A stretch of 64,000 bases of DNA, from the NCBI RefSeq assembly GCF_905220415.1, contig NC_059540.1, positions 813,501-877,500 of the forward strand, given 5' to 3'. This DNA comes from Colias croceus (lineage: Eukaryota; Arthropoda; Insecta; Lepidoptera; Pieridae). The notes beneath the pieces are model-generated. The model was given only the letters and a program-made list of their open reading frames with translations. It was not told the origin of the DNA and made no database searches. This document shows, piece by piece, positions 35,211 through 47,320 of this stretch (position 1 is its first letter; every line of letters starts with the position of its first letter). The position numbers were made by a program, and so were the translations under genes.

Positions 35211-38200
35211 TTAAATATATATTTTTTTACTTTATCTATAGACTATATCCCTAATAAAGAAAAATAAAAATAAAAATAAAATAACATGCAAACGCATTAC
35301 GCAATGTATACTAGGTAATACTTCTTCGTTTATTGTAATGTTATATAGAGATGAAATATTTTATCGATATAGTAATTCTATTTATATCCTTCCACGTTTT
35401 GTCTCAAGGATATTTCTCCCAATTTTATTTCCCGCTTAAAATAATGTCACCGCGTCTATTAATTTGAGTCGTAAAAAAGTGTTGTATTTAAATAAGGAAT
35501 TCGGTAAATATTTGTAAAAACCGCGTACACATCTCGCGTTGTGCCCGGCGATTTGAGTAGGGTTGCCAACTTAAAAGAAAAATAACTTTTGATTGTATGC
35601 AACGGTTGGAAAACTATAACACACATTTTTATGTGATTGGTGAATAGCATTTAGATTAAATTTATTAATGCTAGATTTATATTTTCATTTGTTAATGCTA
35701 GATATTAATGAATGTGTCTAAATAAGAAGGTTAACCAATCATTTCAATAATAGAAAAAAATATTTTGTACTTTTATTGATATTTAAAGTAAGTGGCGCAT
35801 TAAAAATAACAGATACAATAAAAATAACAAAATTAAAGAAAAGATAAAATTCAAACACTTATTTAACACTCCTAGTAATGTATAGAACCCAACAACGAAC
35901 AAAGATACGTTGTTTATTATTATTTTCACAAACTGCCAACCCTAACAGAATGCTGCAATCAGTGAAGAATTCGGAATTTTCTGGAAAGCGCCCGCTCGCG
36001 AACCTCCAAACATTTATACCTTCATTAGGTGTTTACTTAGCTCATAAAAATTTCTCTTCTTTGCTCACGCTGTGCAAATCCTTACACGTAACTTCAAAAT
36101 ATGGCTTATAATATTTATTAAATATATTTCGTATGGCTTATACGGGTATTTTATATACGATTTTACGAGCGCATCGTTTGGCTTGGCATGTAAATATAGA
36201 CTATGAAAACCGTGAAGTTTTTGAAAAATCCAAGCAGGCTATCTTAAAATCAGTCGTGACACCGTCGATTACTTTTTATCGCCCATATTTAACTTACACG
36301 AGTACAATCTACAAACCATAAAAAATACATAAGAAATCATTTTAGTTACGTACAATCAAACTTCGTAGAGATTCAATCTAAATAATATATAAATGTACTC
36401 AGAACACATCCGTAGAAGCAGTTATTTTAGAACTCTCGAGAATTGCTAACAAATAGCACATTAGCGGCCAGCGGAACGGGAGTGAGAGGAGTCGGAAAGA
36501 CACACTTAACAGAACAAATATTTTTATCTCTCCGCGAAACAAGTCGGATATTTCTTCCTTTGTGGCGTGAACGCACACGCGTAAACTGCTTTAGCATGGA
36601 TGAGGCTATACGGTGTAATGGCGTTTTTAAGTACACTAGTTACTTAAACGTAGTATTACAGAACCATGTAATACGTTCTTGGTTAAAACGACTATCGAAA
36701 ATAGGGTGTTAGGATTTCAAGACTTCGACATCTTTCGTGATTTCGTAGTGTCTCTTGGGACTTCGTGAAATCTCTGATATCCTTATTTCCTTGCAACATA
36801 TTCATGTTTTCATTTGCACCAAATTTAAAGAATAAACATAAATAATTGACAGCGTGGGCACAATAAGGGATGAACCGATGAACATGAACAGATGTACCAT
36901 CTAGCCCTATGATATATAAAAAAGCTAGTATAATAGGTCATTGATCTAGCCTGTTCAAAGTTATGTTTAGCCATCTTACAAGCTGTGACATTTTACGCCA
37001 TGCCAACCTTTAAAAAAAATTAGCAATGAAACAGTACCTTTACAGCACTCCAGAGGAGGCCCCTTACGTGAAGTATACGGGACAATAACAAGGAAACGCC
37101 TCACAATGCCTGTAAAAGTGAAGCCTTAAAGCTCCTCGCTTCAGATTGCGATCGACCACAATGCCCACCTGCTTTATTGGCGCCATTATGTGCGAGATCA
37201 ATTCCTGCTCTAAACTTTTTAATATTTGATTGAGACTTGAGAGTTAAATAAATTTGAAAGTATGAGGTTTGAGAGGTAGGTACATTGGTCGCAGCCAGCA
37301 TGTTGTGTTGACATGTGTATTGGTAGAAGAGAATGCAAAACATTATTGTCAATAATACATCATACACATAAAATAATCTCATTATAACTTTTCATTACAT
37401 ATCATAGAAACAACGAACCAACATGGGAACTGGGAATAGCATAATAATATGTAATTTATATAAACTAAACGCGAATGGATGGCGCGTGCGAACATCGTAG
37501 TTCTGTAATAAAACTTTTGTCATAGCGCGGCACGGTGTCGTCACGGCGTCGTCACGTATCGTGCACAACACGTGCGCTATGTGATCGCTATTTTTATACA
37601 TTCTTATACGAGGATGAGCAGTTTTACGGAGTATAGTGTATACTGGGTTCGGAAAATGATGTTGGGGCGAGTTCTCGAAGTTTCGAGAATTTTTAGGATA
37701 CGTCGCCTATGGTTAGATTGTTAGATTTGACCCGATTGAAACGTCTAGATACATGGATAAATGTTTGTGTTTCAGTTTGAGTACATGCATAAATTTAAGG
37801 TAATGGAGTTGAAATACATGATCTAGTATTTAATTCAGATACCTACGAGTATATATAATAAACATGGTTTATAGTAATTATGTTAAAATTTTTGTTTCTG
37901 AAATCTTCGAGCATGAGCCTCTAAAACCAGTTGAATTTGTTTATAATTCATGTTCAAATCTAGTGCCTAATTAGTGGAATAAATAATATGAATTATATTA
38001 AACTGAATTAACAATGCAATTTATTGTCTTTAACATGCACAAAACAAACAGACAAACAAACGGGGATTGAAAGAACTGTCCCTCGCTGCAGACGCAAGGC
38101 TTATGTAAAACAATAGCGCGAAAAAAATTTCATTAACCCAACGTCGCGGAGCCGATAATTTTCTATTACCGCCGTGACGGATGATATTGCGCTATAGATG

Positions 38201-38526
38201 CTGTTGGCTTTACAATTTTAAATTAAAAACCATTTATTATAGACATAAAACGGGCAGGTTATTGGACGGGGAGGACAAGGCGCACGCATTGTACCTTGCT
38301 ATAATGGCGAGCGTGGAATCACGATATTACATGTCAGATTTGAGAGCTATTGCTGGGAATACTATGTAGCTATCGATAATGGATGTAAGGCGTAGGAGAA
38401 ACGAATGGTATTGCAGTAGCTCATGGAATGGGTCGTAGCTAATGGTGTATGGTAAGTGAATTAGGACGGATAGATGGTGCTTAGGATGTATTGAGTACTC
38501 AGATTGGCACTCAAAAGTTCTGTATT
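35211..38526. other. Non-coding
   Basis: No supported gene. A GC-richer patch lies at 36430-36640; a frame through it resembles a P-loop by chance (see rejected items). At 37533-37555 GTCGTCACG occurs twice in tandem. The rest has no recognised repeats. Confidence 0.45.
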
Positions 38527-38726
38527 TATACTAATATTATAAATCTGAAGAGTTTGTTTGTTTGTTTGCTTGAACGCGCTAATTTTGGAAACTATTGGTC
38601 CGATTTGAAAAATTATTTCGGTGTTAGATAGCTCATTTATCGAGGAAGGCTAGGCAAGGCTATATATCATCACGCTACGGCCAACAGGAGTGGAGCTACG
38701 GGGGTGAAACCGCGCGGAGCAGCTAG
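38527..38726 (+). mobile_element. Helitron-like element, GTTTG subfamily, 200 bases, complete
   Basis: Starts TTATACTAATATTATAAATC, has GTTTGTTTGTTTGCTTGAAC, TTATCGAGGAAGGCTAGGCA and ACGCTACGGCCAACAGGAG, and ends GCGCGGAGCAGCTAG followed by T. Closest to the copy at 40931-41128. Confidence 0.8.
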
Positions 38727-38798
38727 TTTATAATAAAATACGTTATAATATCGTAAGAAAAGTGGGTAACAAACATGTAAGGTTATTCTATGGGTATA

Positions 38799-39193
38799 CA
38801 GGGTGTCCCACTGTTGGTATACTAAGCTCAAAGGAGGTTATAGTTTTGCATACGCAGAGTACGTAAAAAATACTTATAAAATTCCAGATGCATTTTTTTT
38901 TCAAATAGATGCTTTCTTAAACCTCTATGTGTACACCCAAAACAAGCAACCCGCCCAACTTCCACCAGCACGTGAGCTATCGTTTAAGATTATGTTTTCA
39001 TAGACAAAATGCTCACATTAGAGAAGCGGTATATATCGGCTGCGCGAAGCTAGAGAAGGAAAAATGGATTTTGAGGAAAAATTAAGCAAAAAATTTTTGA
39101 CGTAATTTTGTTGTTTAAGTATTTTTTACGTGATCAGTGTATGCAAAACTACAAGTCCCTTCGCGCTTAGTATGCCAATAGTGGGACACCCTG
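38799..39193. mobile_element. Tc1/mariner-type MITE, 395 bases
   Basis: Ends CAGGGTGTCCCACT and its complement, flanked by TA on both sides (38797-38798 and 39194-39195). The inverted arms run about 80 bases each with scattered differences and include TAGTTTTGCATAC and ACGTAAAAAATACTTA. The TA target and CAGGGTG ends fit a mariner-like MITE. The 66-codon frame starting at 38803 is not a gene. Confidence 0.75.
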
Positions 39194-39353
39194 TATATTA
39201 CTGACTACTGTTCTATCTGTTGACTTAGGAGTCGAAATACCTGTCGTAAGAGAGAAGTACATGAAATCTATAGACAGAAAGAAACACAGTTTTTTTATCT
39301 TTAATGTCTGACATTCGACGTGCAATGAAAGCGTAAGGAACAATAAAATGTAA

Positions 39354-39599
39354 TCCATACTAATATTATAAATGCGAAAGTAACTCTGTCTATCTGTCTG
39401 TCTGTTACTCAATCACGCCTTAACTACTGAACCAATTTGAATGAAATTTGGTATAGAGATATTTTGATACCCGAGAAAGGACATAGGCTACTTTTTACCC
39501 CGGGAAATAGGATAGGTATTATCCCGGTAATCCCACGGGAACGGGAAGTATGCGGGTTTTTCTTTGACTGCGCGGGCGAAGCTGCGGGTGGAAAGCTAG
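39354..39599 (+). mobile_element. Helitron-like element, 246 bases, complete
   Basis: Starts TCCATACTAATATTATAAAT, carries a short (GTCT)n run and AATCCCACGGGAACGGGAAG, and ends GCTGCGGGTGGAAAGCTAG followed by T. Same subfamily as 17518 and 58851. Confidence 0.85.
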
Positions 39600-40035
39600 T
39601 AATTAATAAATATTAAATTTATTCATCAATCATTAACGTCTGTTCAGCTATAAGAAATTATTTTTTGTGTATGCATTTTTGTCCAGTGTAATTGAATGTT
39701 TTATTGTTGCAAATAAATTTAAAATGTGAAAATGAGAGTAGATTTTCACACAAGAATTTTCACAAAAAACGTGCAAGTAGCAAAAAATTCAAAACAGAAA
39801 CACGGAACAGCGAACTTGCCGTGTTCATGCTAATACTTTGCCATTAGAAAAATTAAAACCGGCCCGACACATCTAAATTAAAGCTTTCATTGTTTGAAAA
39901 AAAAGCATTCCTCATTTCAACGGGCAATGACCGAGAAGGGTAAATAGGTAATAAAAAAGAACAATTAGGCCCTAACGACGGGGTAGCGTGCGAGATGAAC
40001 CTTACGGTAAATATCAGTAGACATATTATTGTATA

Positions 40036-40629
40036 CAGGGTGCACTTTGTGTCCAATCTTGTGGGACTGGTTTGGCTCGCTGTGTGGATGATGCTAAGTT
40101 TCATTAATTTCGTCTATATACGAAGTTGGTATTATTTTAGTCATTAAAATAATTTCGTCAGAATTACGACCTTAAAAGAACATAACGACGTAGCTTAGAC
40201 ATCGGCCTGAAGGATGTTTGTACATTTTAAAAGGCCTATTTTATCACTTTCACAGTCCAATAGGCTACCAGAAGACCGCTGATTTAATGAAATCAAATCA
40301 AATCATTTATTAATACCGACTTATTTATAAAAACATTTAGGGATTGTATTATTGGATTTTCCCGTGCATCGAAAAGTATATTTATTTGAAATCAGGTTAT
40401 ACAAACTTATTGTCTCTTGACATAGATAATACTTGCACACAAGTATACAATTAAAACGTGGATAGCCAATTATTCTCAAGTGATATTTTCATACACTTTC
40501 TAGGCGTTTCTTTTTATATGTGAACTAGCTCATAATTAATGCCAGAGAGCGTAGATAGTTCACTTTTCACTTTAAACATCTATTGACACATTTATTTGCT
40601 CTAAAAGTTCAAAAGTTATGCACACCCTG
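40036..40629. mobile_element. Possible mariner-type MITE with short ends
   Basis: CAGGGTG at the left and CACCCTG at the right are both bounded by TA, as in the MITE at 38799. Beyond these seven bases the arms diverge. A small AATCAAATCAAATCA motif at about 40290 resembles the LINE tail at 61306. Confidence 0.4.
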
Positions 40630-40930
40630 TATATGGAGCGGGATTGCGGAGCTTTTCCATTTTTCTATACCCTGTGTTAGCTAAGGCGTACTAGTTCTGA
40701 ATGAAACGAGCTTAATAGTTTTCTATAGTGGTTTTTTAAATGAATTATTTTCATTTTTTCTCGTTTTGTCTCGATACTAGTACGATTGTTAATTGGTTAG
40801 AGATTGCAATTGTTTAAATTAGATTGGGACGTAAGTATTGAATAACAAAAGCATTGTTGGTTTGGGATCAAACGAAGTTTTTATAATGTTGTCTTTATTT
40901 GAGGTATGGGGAAAATAATTTTATATCTAA

Positions 40931-41128
40931 CTAGCTGCTCTGCGCGGTTTCGCCCCCGTAGCTCCACTCCTGTTGGTCGTAGCGTGATGATATATAGCCT
41001 ATAGCCTTCTTCGATAAATGAGCTATCTAACACCGAAATAATTTTTCAAATTGGACCAGTAGTTACTAGTTCCCGAGATTAGCGCGTTCAAACAAACAAA
41101 CTCTTCAGCTTTATAATATTAGTATAGA
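40931..41128 (-). mobile_element. Helitron-like element, GTTTG subfamily, complete
   Basis: Minus strand: starts TCTATACTAATATTATAAAG and ends ACCGCGCAGAGCAGCTAG. Intact at both ends and very similar to 38527-38726 in opposite orientation. Confidence 0.8.
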
Positions 41129-44100
41129 TCTAATTTAGTGACTTTGGCAATTGTAAGTAGAGGATTCTTTGAGATCCACCTGTGACCGAAAATGTGACTT
41201 TTCTGTTAATCATTTGCCAATAAGTTTTCCGGGGTCATGTCGGCAGTACATAATAGATTAACTTGCACGAAAGCCTTCCTTTTTCTGAAATAAAAACATT
41301 TGTTATAAGTTTAACGAAAAAACCAATTATTCTGACACTATTTGATTAGTATTAACTTACAAACGTAACGTTTTCCTTAACACTGATAAGAAAGTAAACA
41401 AGCGCATGTAGCAAGGGGAAAATAATGAGCATTTAGCAACACGAACTTTTATAGCTTAATGACAGAGGGTGTGACCGGTAATAATGTTGCATCGTAAGAA
41501 TTAAAATTAGTAGCTCTTTGAGAAGAAATAGTTGGATGGGGATGTTCTTAGCTTATTATTATTTAAGTCCAGGGAATGATAAATACTGCATACCTATTAT
41601 ATGATGATGGTCTAATGTCTATATAAACTAAGTTAAAAATTCATATTTTCAAACGAAGTCTCACTTGTAAAGCATTGTTATAAAAGGAAAAGAGATTAGT
41701 GTTATATACGTTTAGTAAAAAAAAAATATCAATTTTTTTGTTGGAATCTAAGAACACTTATAGTAGTCGCCTTAAATTTTAAATTTTACCACTTTGCAGC
41801 CAAGCCAACTTCCACGGAAGGTGCATTTAATTAAAATATAAATCAATGTTAGACACCAACAGACAGGCTTCATCGAATTCATGCCGGAATATTCATGACT
41901 ACAAAGACAAGCCGACACAAAACACGTCGCACCTGCCACCTTCCTATTGGTGACGTCCCGTGTCCCCTTCTGGGGTATGAGGCAGGTGCATCTCACGTCT
42001 GTTACACTAGTTGATTTTCTTTACAAGCGAGTTCATGATTTTCCTATATCTTTCTTCGATTCAAGACACATTGATTCTAAGGTTATAACTATTTTAGAGA
42101 TCAGTATCGGTCGAATTTCTTATCTACAGTGAAACGGAGTTACGTTTGCTAATTTTCATTGACTTTTCATCGATCGAATCCAGAATTTCTTGGTTTCTGA
42201 TGCGTGATTCAGGAAAAGGAACACTTGGCAATTGGCAAACGCAGCCTAAACTGAAACTGTCTTTGACAAGAATGGTAAACGAAGCTATAAGCTGACAAGG
42301 GAAACTAGAACTTATTTTAGAAAATAACCACCATTATTATAACTCCCGAGCTGCGCTCATAAGTTAACTAACGGGGTCAGTTGACTAGTACGCAGTCATT
42401 TTTAGCTGACGTGACGTGTGATGTAATGATGAGAGAGGCAGTGACGCGTGAACTATCCGCGCTGTGGCGGCCGGTCAGGTGGAAAAAGAGCCGTGGAGCT
42501 AATTCTGAGGCCAGCTGGAATGGTCTATGTGCAAGTTTATATAGCGATTATTGCGATATATACGAGTTACGTGAAGAGGATAAACATAAAATTTTTAAAA
42601 GTTTGGTGGGGAATAAAAACTACACGGTTACGTTGAAACGAGCTTATGAAATAGAAAGAACTGATACTTAAGTATTATGTCGATCAGTTTTTAAATGAAG
42701 TAGCACCAAACAAAGAAGCAATAAGATTATACAACATCAAAATTATTTGACGATCACAATAGATAAAATGCATCCGAAAGATGGTAAAGCAAAAGAACAA
42801 ACACAATATTTCAATTTGAATAGCACAAGATCATAGTCGAAAGAACTTTCTAGATGCCACAATGGAGACCACAAGATTGCAGGCCTGCTTCCGTCACAAT
42901 GCGGCTGCAATTGTACACACGTCAATACAAATTGAAATCTTTTCACGAGGACTCATGGCAAAGGAATAATTTGTATTCAAATACTACAATAATGTAAAAA
43001 CGTCTGAAACTCCAGTATTAAAGGTATTTGGAGCGTGCTGGACTCGCTCGGATATTAGGTGAGTGTTTAGTTGTGACTAGGGGTCTTTTTGAAGCTATAA
43101 GCTGGATTATTTGTTATTTAAAGGTAATATTTAATGGATTTTGTAGATTGTTCTAATGGAACTAGGTGGTCTACTTCTTTTTGGATCTTTCATTTTGTAT
43201 TAGAAAAGAGATGATTTGTAAACATTTAATAATGTCTTTCTCATAATATCCATAGAAAATTTGACATTTACGGTAACTTGGATTGCTCGAATTTCGTCGT
43301 TTGTCCTTCTCATTCTAATGACTCTCATCTTCATATCAACTGCACTTATCTTAGTGAAACTAACATACAATAAATCTGTATATTATATTTCATTATATAA
43401 ATTTAGTCACACAATAAAATACAATCGAAAAAACCATGCTGAAGTATATATTTAGTAGTTAGGTATATAAAATGTTAACCTCATAGAAATCCCCGTAACA
43501 GCTTGAGACTGTCAATTCAATATGTAGAATATACACATGTACATAAAGCATATACCTATATGATCAACGTCGGGGGCAGGTGGCCGGTACGGAGTTTGAT
43601 TTCCGCCGGCGGCCCCTCTGTCCTGCGCTTTACCATACCATTCAATGGATGGCTCCGAAGTTTGATTTTAAATTATAATACAATTCATTTCAAATGCATG
43701 TTGGTATTGAAGATTATTTATGGTATTGTGCGAGTTGCATCACGTACAGGGAAAAATGCCGGTTACGTTGGGTTCTGTGTTTACTTAGTATTTATTTTTA
43801 ACGGGTTCAAATACGAATTGATGATTAAAATTATTATACAAATTTCTTTACCATAATGCCATACAGGCTTTTATTATGAACTTGAAACAATATAATACAA
43901 AAGCAATTTGGTAGTTTCGTATGAATAAAATTCAAGGCAAAAAAGAACACTGATAAAAGTTTGATTAGAATAGTAGAAAGATTCCCAGGTGACTACAACA
44001 TTCGGAATTGGAATGACGGCTTCACCACTACACTGTAACAAAAACAACAACTTTGTTAGTATAATAATGATTATTAGCTAACAACAATATGATTTTTATC

Positions 44101-44933
44101 TCGCCAATTCTCTAGAATCTAAATGGAAATTGTTCGGAATATTAAATCCGTTCTTTGCATTTATTTCCTTGAAACAAGAATTCTTCGAAATGTAATAAAG
44201 ATAAGATCTCAAAGGGAATGATGTTTTTTTATTTTAAATGAAACCGTAGCGTCTAGATTGGCTAGACTTTGTGACAAGTAGCCGATTCTAGATTATCAAA
44301 GATAGTTAGTAATCCACTTAGCATATCATTTGAATTTTCTTGTAATTATTTGTTCTTATTTTTCAATCAAATATTTATATTTTCAGATATTAGAAAAACA
44401 AAGGGATATAGTCGCTATGTATAGTCGATGTCTAATTTGGCTATTAATGACTTATTCACGAATTTATTATCGATACAAATGTATGATATAGGTATTTAAA
44501 GTTTTGAATATCAATTGCATGTTAAATTCAACAACAAAACACCAAGATTTACGAGTTGTATGGGAAGTTACATTTAATATCATAATACAAGGAAGTGTGA
44601 ACGTAAACAAAAGAATGTGATGAAAATTGTTTCCACACTCTAATACGGGTCACGTATTACTGTCGCCTATAACCAAGTGATTGACAGATAGTGTATTGTA
44701 AACAGGGCCGGACTTATGTTTCCTGCTTGCAATGTCTCGCTTCTGCTTTTTAAGACGCTTTTATTAGCTTCACCGGTACTTTTGTATGTAACCTTTAGAC
44801 TCAATTTTGACTCAATTTAAACGGACAGATTTTATCAAAACTTTGTCAAGGTGATAATATAATAATTTCATGAGATTTAGCGTGTTTTTAGTTCTTTTAA
44901 ACCACATTAATTATTATTTAAGACATAGCAAGT
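41129..44933. other. Non-coding with GC-richer patches
   Basis: No supported gene. Patches at 41890-41990, 42330-42560 (with GCTGACGTGACG, CRE-like) and 43565-43640 stand out from AT-rich surroundings. The first may be an old dispersed repeat. A 96-codon frame at 42381-42671 is discussed among rejected items. At about 44702 an ACAGGGCCGG motif resembles some transposon ends, but no partner is visible. Confidence 0.4.
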
Positions 44934-45036
44934 AAAGGCTCTATCTATCGGCAAGTTCATCAAAATCCGTGGCGTAGTTTTAAATATCTAACCATATTTA
45001 GGGATAAACAGTCAGTTACTTTGTTTTAAATGTATA
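44934..45036 (-). mobile_element. Helitron-like fragment, second subfamily
   Basis: Shares CATCAAAATCCGTGGCGTAG and TTTTAAATATCTAACCATA with the copies at 18405 and 53877. Both ends are lost. Confidence 0.5.
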
Positions 45037-45481
45037 TTTGGTGATTAATTTCCAATTATCTTTTATTAATAACACATTAAAATTAAATGTTACTTTACAT
45101 TTTCTTCGCCCTAAATGTCTGGTGGGTAGTTTGGAGTCCTATACAATTAAATGACAATCCGTCCCAATCTGCATGTTACGGAACCTCCTATTTGTTCATT
45201 TTTAGTATCTGTCAGACCCTCAGACCTTCAATATTTACAAGACATGGCTATTTCATATTCATTTCGGTTTATTTTATTTTGAATAAGCAGTTCACGGGAA
45301 AATAATGGTTCCATAAAATGGTTCTAATTTTAATAATTCAACAGGTTGATTAAAAGAAGAGTAATTTTTTTAGAGAATTGATTCGCTTTTGGTTAACTTT
45401 GCATTTTAAAGAATTGTCGAAAAGATAATTAAATACTTGCAATGTCGTCTTTTTAAAAGAGATAATTATGATTAAAAAAAA
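45037..45481. other. Non-coding
   Basis: AT-rich; nothing recognised. Confidence 0.5.
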
Positions 45482-45822
45482 GACGTGTGGCACTCGGGGA
45501 CTGCCGCGGTAAAGCTATTGCATGCTATGCCTTTGTAGCGACACCTCGCTCTGAATCGCGCAAGCGAAATTTTTTCGGTACAGAGCTATATATACAACTT
45601 TCCGACATCATCCATTGGGGCCATAACGCCGGCCAGTCGAGTAGACTGGTCGAGAAACCTCCTTTTTCGAAGGAAGAATTCCACCTTCCTTCCTCCACAC
45701 TTTCAAGCCACTCGTCCGCCCGTCGGAGTGGGGGAGCGTGAGGTTTTTCGTTACGGAATTTCTCGATTCGGTCCCCGCGCTCAAGGCCCGTGATAGAAGC
45801 TATACAATACAAGCAATAGCTT
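45482..45822 (+). repeat. Four-copy repeat, long form (341 bases)
   Basis: Same ends as copies at 11758, 52642 (-) and 55457, but with an extra middle of about 180 bases between GCATGCTATGCCTT and TCAAGCCAC. The middle contains strong hairpins: CCAGTC-GAGTA-GACTGG (45633-45649) and GAAGGAAG paired with CTTCCTTC (about 45668-45691), plus TATATATAG on the minus strand near 45590. All copies have an A-run before GACGTGTGGCAC, equal to a T-run end on the opposite strand. GCTATTGC and GCAATAGC pair near the two ends. The frames of 84-95 codons across it are not convincing genes. I cannot assign a class: SINE, MITE or untranslated part of a larger element. Confidence 0.8.
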
Positions 45823-45886
45823 AGAAACTGGTTTCTTTTTATTTGAAATTACAAAACACGTAGACGTAGTGTGTTACTACAGAAAA

Positions 45887-46015
45887 TCTATATTATATAC
45901 ATAATATAATAAATCTGTAGAAGGGTCAATTCTGTACATTGAAAATATTGAAAAAATAAATACCGGGGGGTGTTACTGGATCGATACCAAACCCAAATAT
46001 GTGATTAAAAAAATT

Positions 46016-46048
<33 letters not shown>

Positions 46049-46369
46049 ATGTTCAGGCATCACGTGAAAACTAACGGTTCTATTTCGATGAAACTTGGTA
46101 TAATTATACCTTATTATCCTGGGCGTAAAATAGGATACTTTTTATCCTGGAAAAATAGGTAGAAACAAATTAATTTTAATTTTTCAGTTTTTTTTCAGAC
46201 GATGTTCTGTAGAACCGCGAACACACGTTGCGTATTATTATAGGCCTAGCCGTATTTGGGTCCAATAGATATTTATAAGATATCATTGTTAGAGTTACTC
46301 AAAATGGAGAAATAAACCATCCACGCGAAGACCGACATCCGCGCGGACGGAGTCGCGGGCGGAAGCTAG
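45887..46369 (+). mobile_element. Helitron-like element, 483 bases (long subfamily)
   Basis: Second copy of the element at 4651-5137, with the same 3' end GCGGGCGGAAGCTAG followed by T and a shorter (GTCT)n run. It lies 64 bases after the four-copy repeat. Confidence 0.8.
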
Positions 46370-46753
46370 TAGTTAATAATATGATATAAAGCATTTATAA
46401 TAGAATAATCCACTGATAGTCTTCGCTTTAGCTGAGCGCATTAGTGATACACAAAGTATAGAAGGGTGAAAATACAAGCGTATTAATTCGTTATTAAGTA
46501 CATTTTGTATACATTATATTGTAACATATTACTGTGATATTACGTAGCTTATTGAGACTCTTAAATGCTTTAGATGTAACTTAAAAATGCATGTTGCAAT
46601 TACATACTGTTGGATGAAATAATATTTAGGATCATTACCTATTGATGTCAGAACTTAAGTAAAAAATAAACAGAAAAAAATAGCTTGTCAGAATAAAAAT
46701 CAACGCGTCCAAATAAAAAAAAAATGTGTGCGTGTACTAGTGTGCACACGAAA
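46370..46753. other. Non-coding
   Basis: AT-rich spacer; nothing recognised. Confidence 0.5.
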
Positions 46754-46788
46754 GAAGTGAAACTTCTTTATGACCTTATCTATAACAT

Positions 46789-46958
46789 CTTTATATATAA
46801 AAATGAATCGCAAAATGTGTTGGTAAGCGCATAACTCAAGAACGGCTGAACCGATTTCGATAATTCTTTTTTTATTATATTCCTTGAAGTACGAGGATGG
46901 TTCTTATGTAGAGAAAACGTGAATATGTACCACGGGCGAAGCCGGGGCGGACCGCTAG
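46789..46958 (+). mobile_element. Helitron-like unit 1 of a dimer
   Basis: Starts TCTTTATATATAAAAATGAA and ends GCCGGGGCGGACCGCTAG. Its neighbour follows without any spacer. Confidence 0.75.
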
Positions 46959-47159
46959 TAAAAATATAAAAATGAATCCCAAAATGTGTTGGTAAGCGCA
47001 TAACTCTAGAACAGCTGAACCGATTTCTTTAATTCTTTTTTTATTATATTCCTTGAAGTACGAGGATGGTTCTTATGTAGAGAAAACGTGAATATCATAT
47101 TCACGTTTTCTCTACATTGTACATTATGTACCACGGGCGAAGCCGGGGCGGACCGCTAG
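46959..47159 (+). mobile_element. Helitron-like unit 2 of a dimer, with new palindrome
   Basis: Repeats unit 1 almost base for base and ends in the same CTAG followed by T, but about 32 extra bases near the 3' end create a perfect palindrome (47076-47116). It lacks its own TC start, as if the two units were copied head to tail. Confidence 0.75.
47076..47116. repeat. Perfect 20-base palindrome
   Basis: TGTAGAGAAAACGTGAATAT (47076-47095) is followed by one base and then its exact reverse complement (47097-47116). Unit 1 has only the first arm. Confidence 0.95.
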
Positions 47160-47240
47160 TTTTTCATAAAAATAATTTACTATACGCAACTTTACAGAAA
47201 TACGTCGAATCACGCGTGGTAGGGATACGAAAAAGATGGA

Positions 47241-47280
47241 GCGTAACGGAAAAATGTCACGCGTAACGAAAAAATGTTAC
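47241..47280 (+). repeat. Two 20-base tandem units
   Basis: GCGTAACGGAAAAATGTCAC and a second unit differing at two positions, directly adjacent. Confidence 0.9.
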
Positions 47281-47320
47281 ACAAAATTTTTTTCCAACCC
47301 CGATAAAGAAGTTTCACTTC

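Larger units (their letters stand above)
46754..47320. mobile_element. MITE with 17-base inverted ends, split by a Helitron dimer
   Basis: GAAGTGAAACTTCTTTA (46754-46770) and its exact complement (47304-47320) bound a region whose middle is occupied by two Helitron-like units. Without them the MITE would be about 195 bases. Between the dimer and the right end two 20-base units of GCGTAACGNAAAAATGTYAC type stand in tandem (47241-47280). Confidence 0.6.

Noticed and set aside
36443..36712. A frame with GVRGVGKT, like a Walker A P-loop.
   Set aside because: It starts without ATG, has only 89 codons, no Walker B motif and no continuation. It is probably a chance match.
42381..42671. A 96-codon plus-strand frame with mixed composition.
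   Set aside because: No motif, start in a GC-rich patch by chance, overlapping frame of 62 codons. No evidence of a gene.
44701..44720. ACAGGGCCGGACTT as a transposon end.
   Set aside because: No inverted partner or target duplication within 3 kb on either side.
45487..45812. Frames of 84 and 95 codons on opposite strands of the long repeat.
   Set aside because: They are not kept in the shorter copies, and the repeat is better explained as non-coding.
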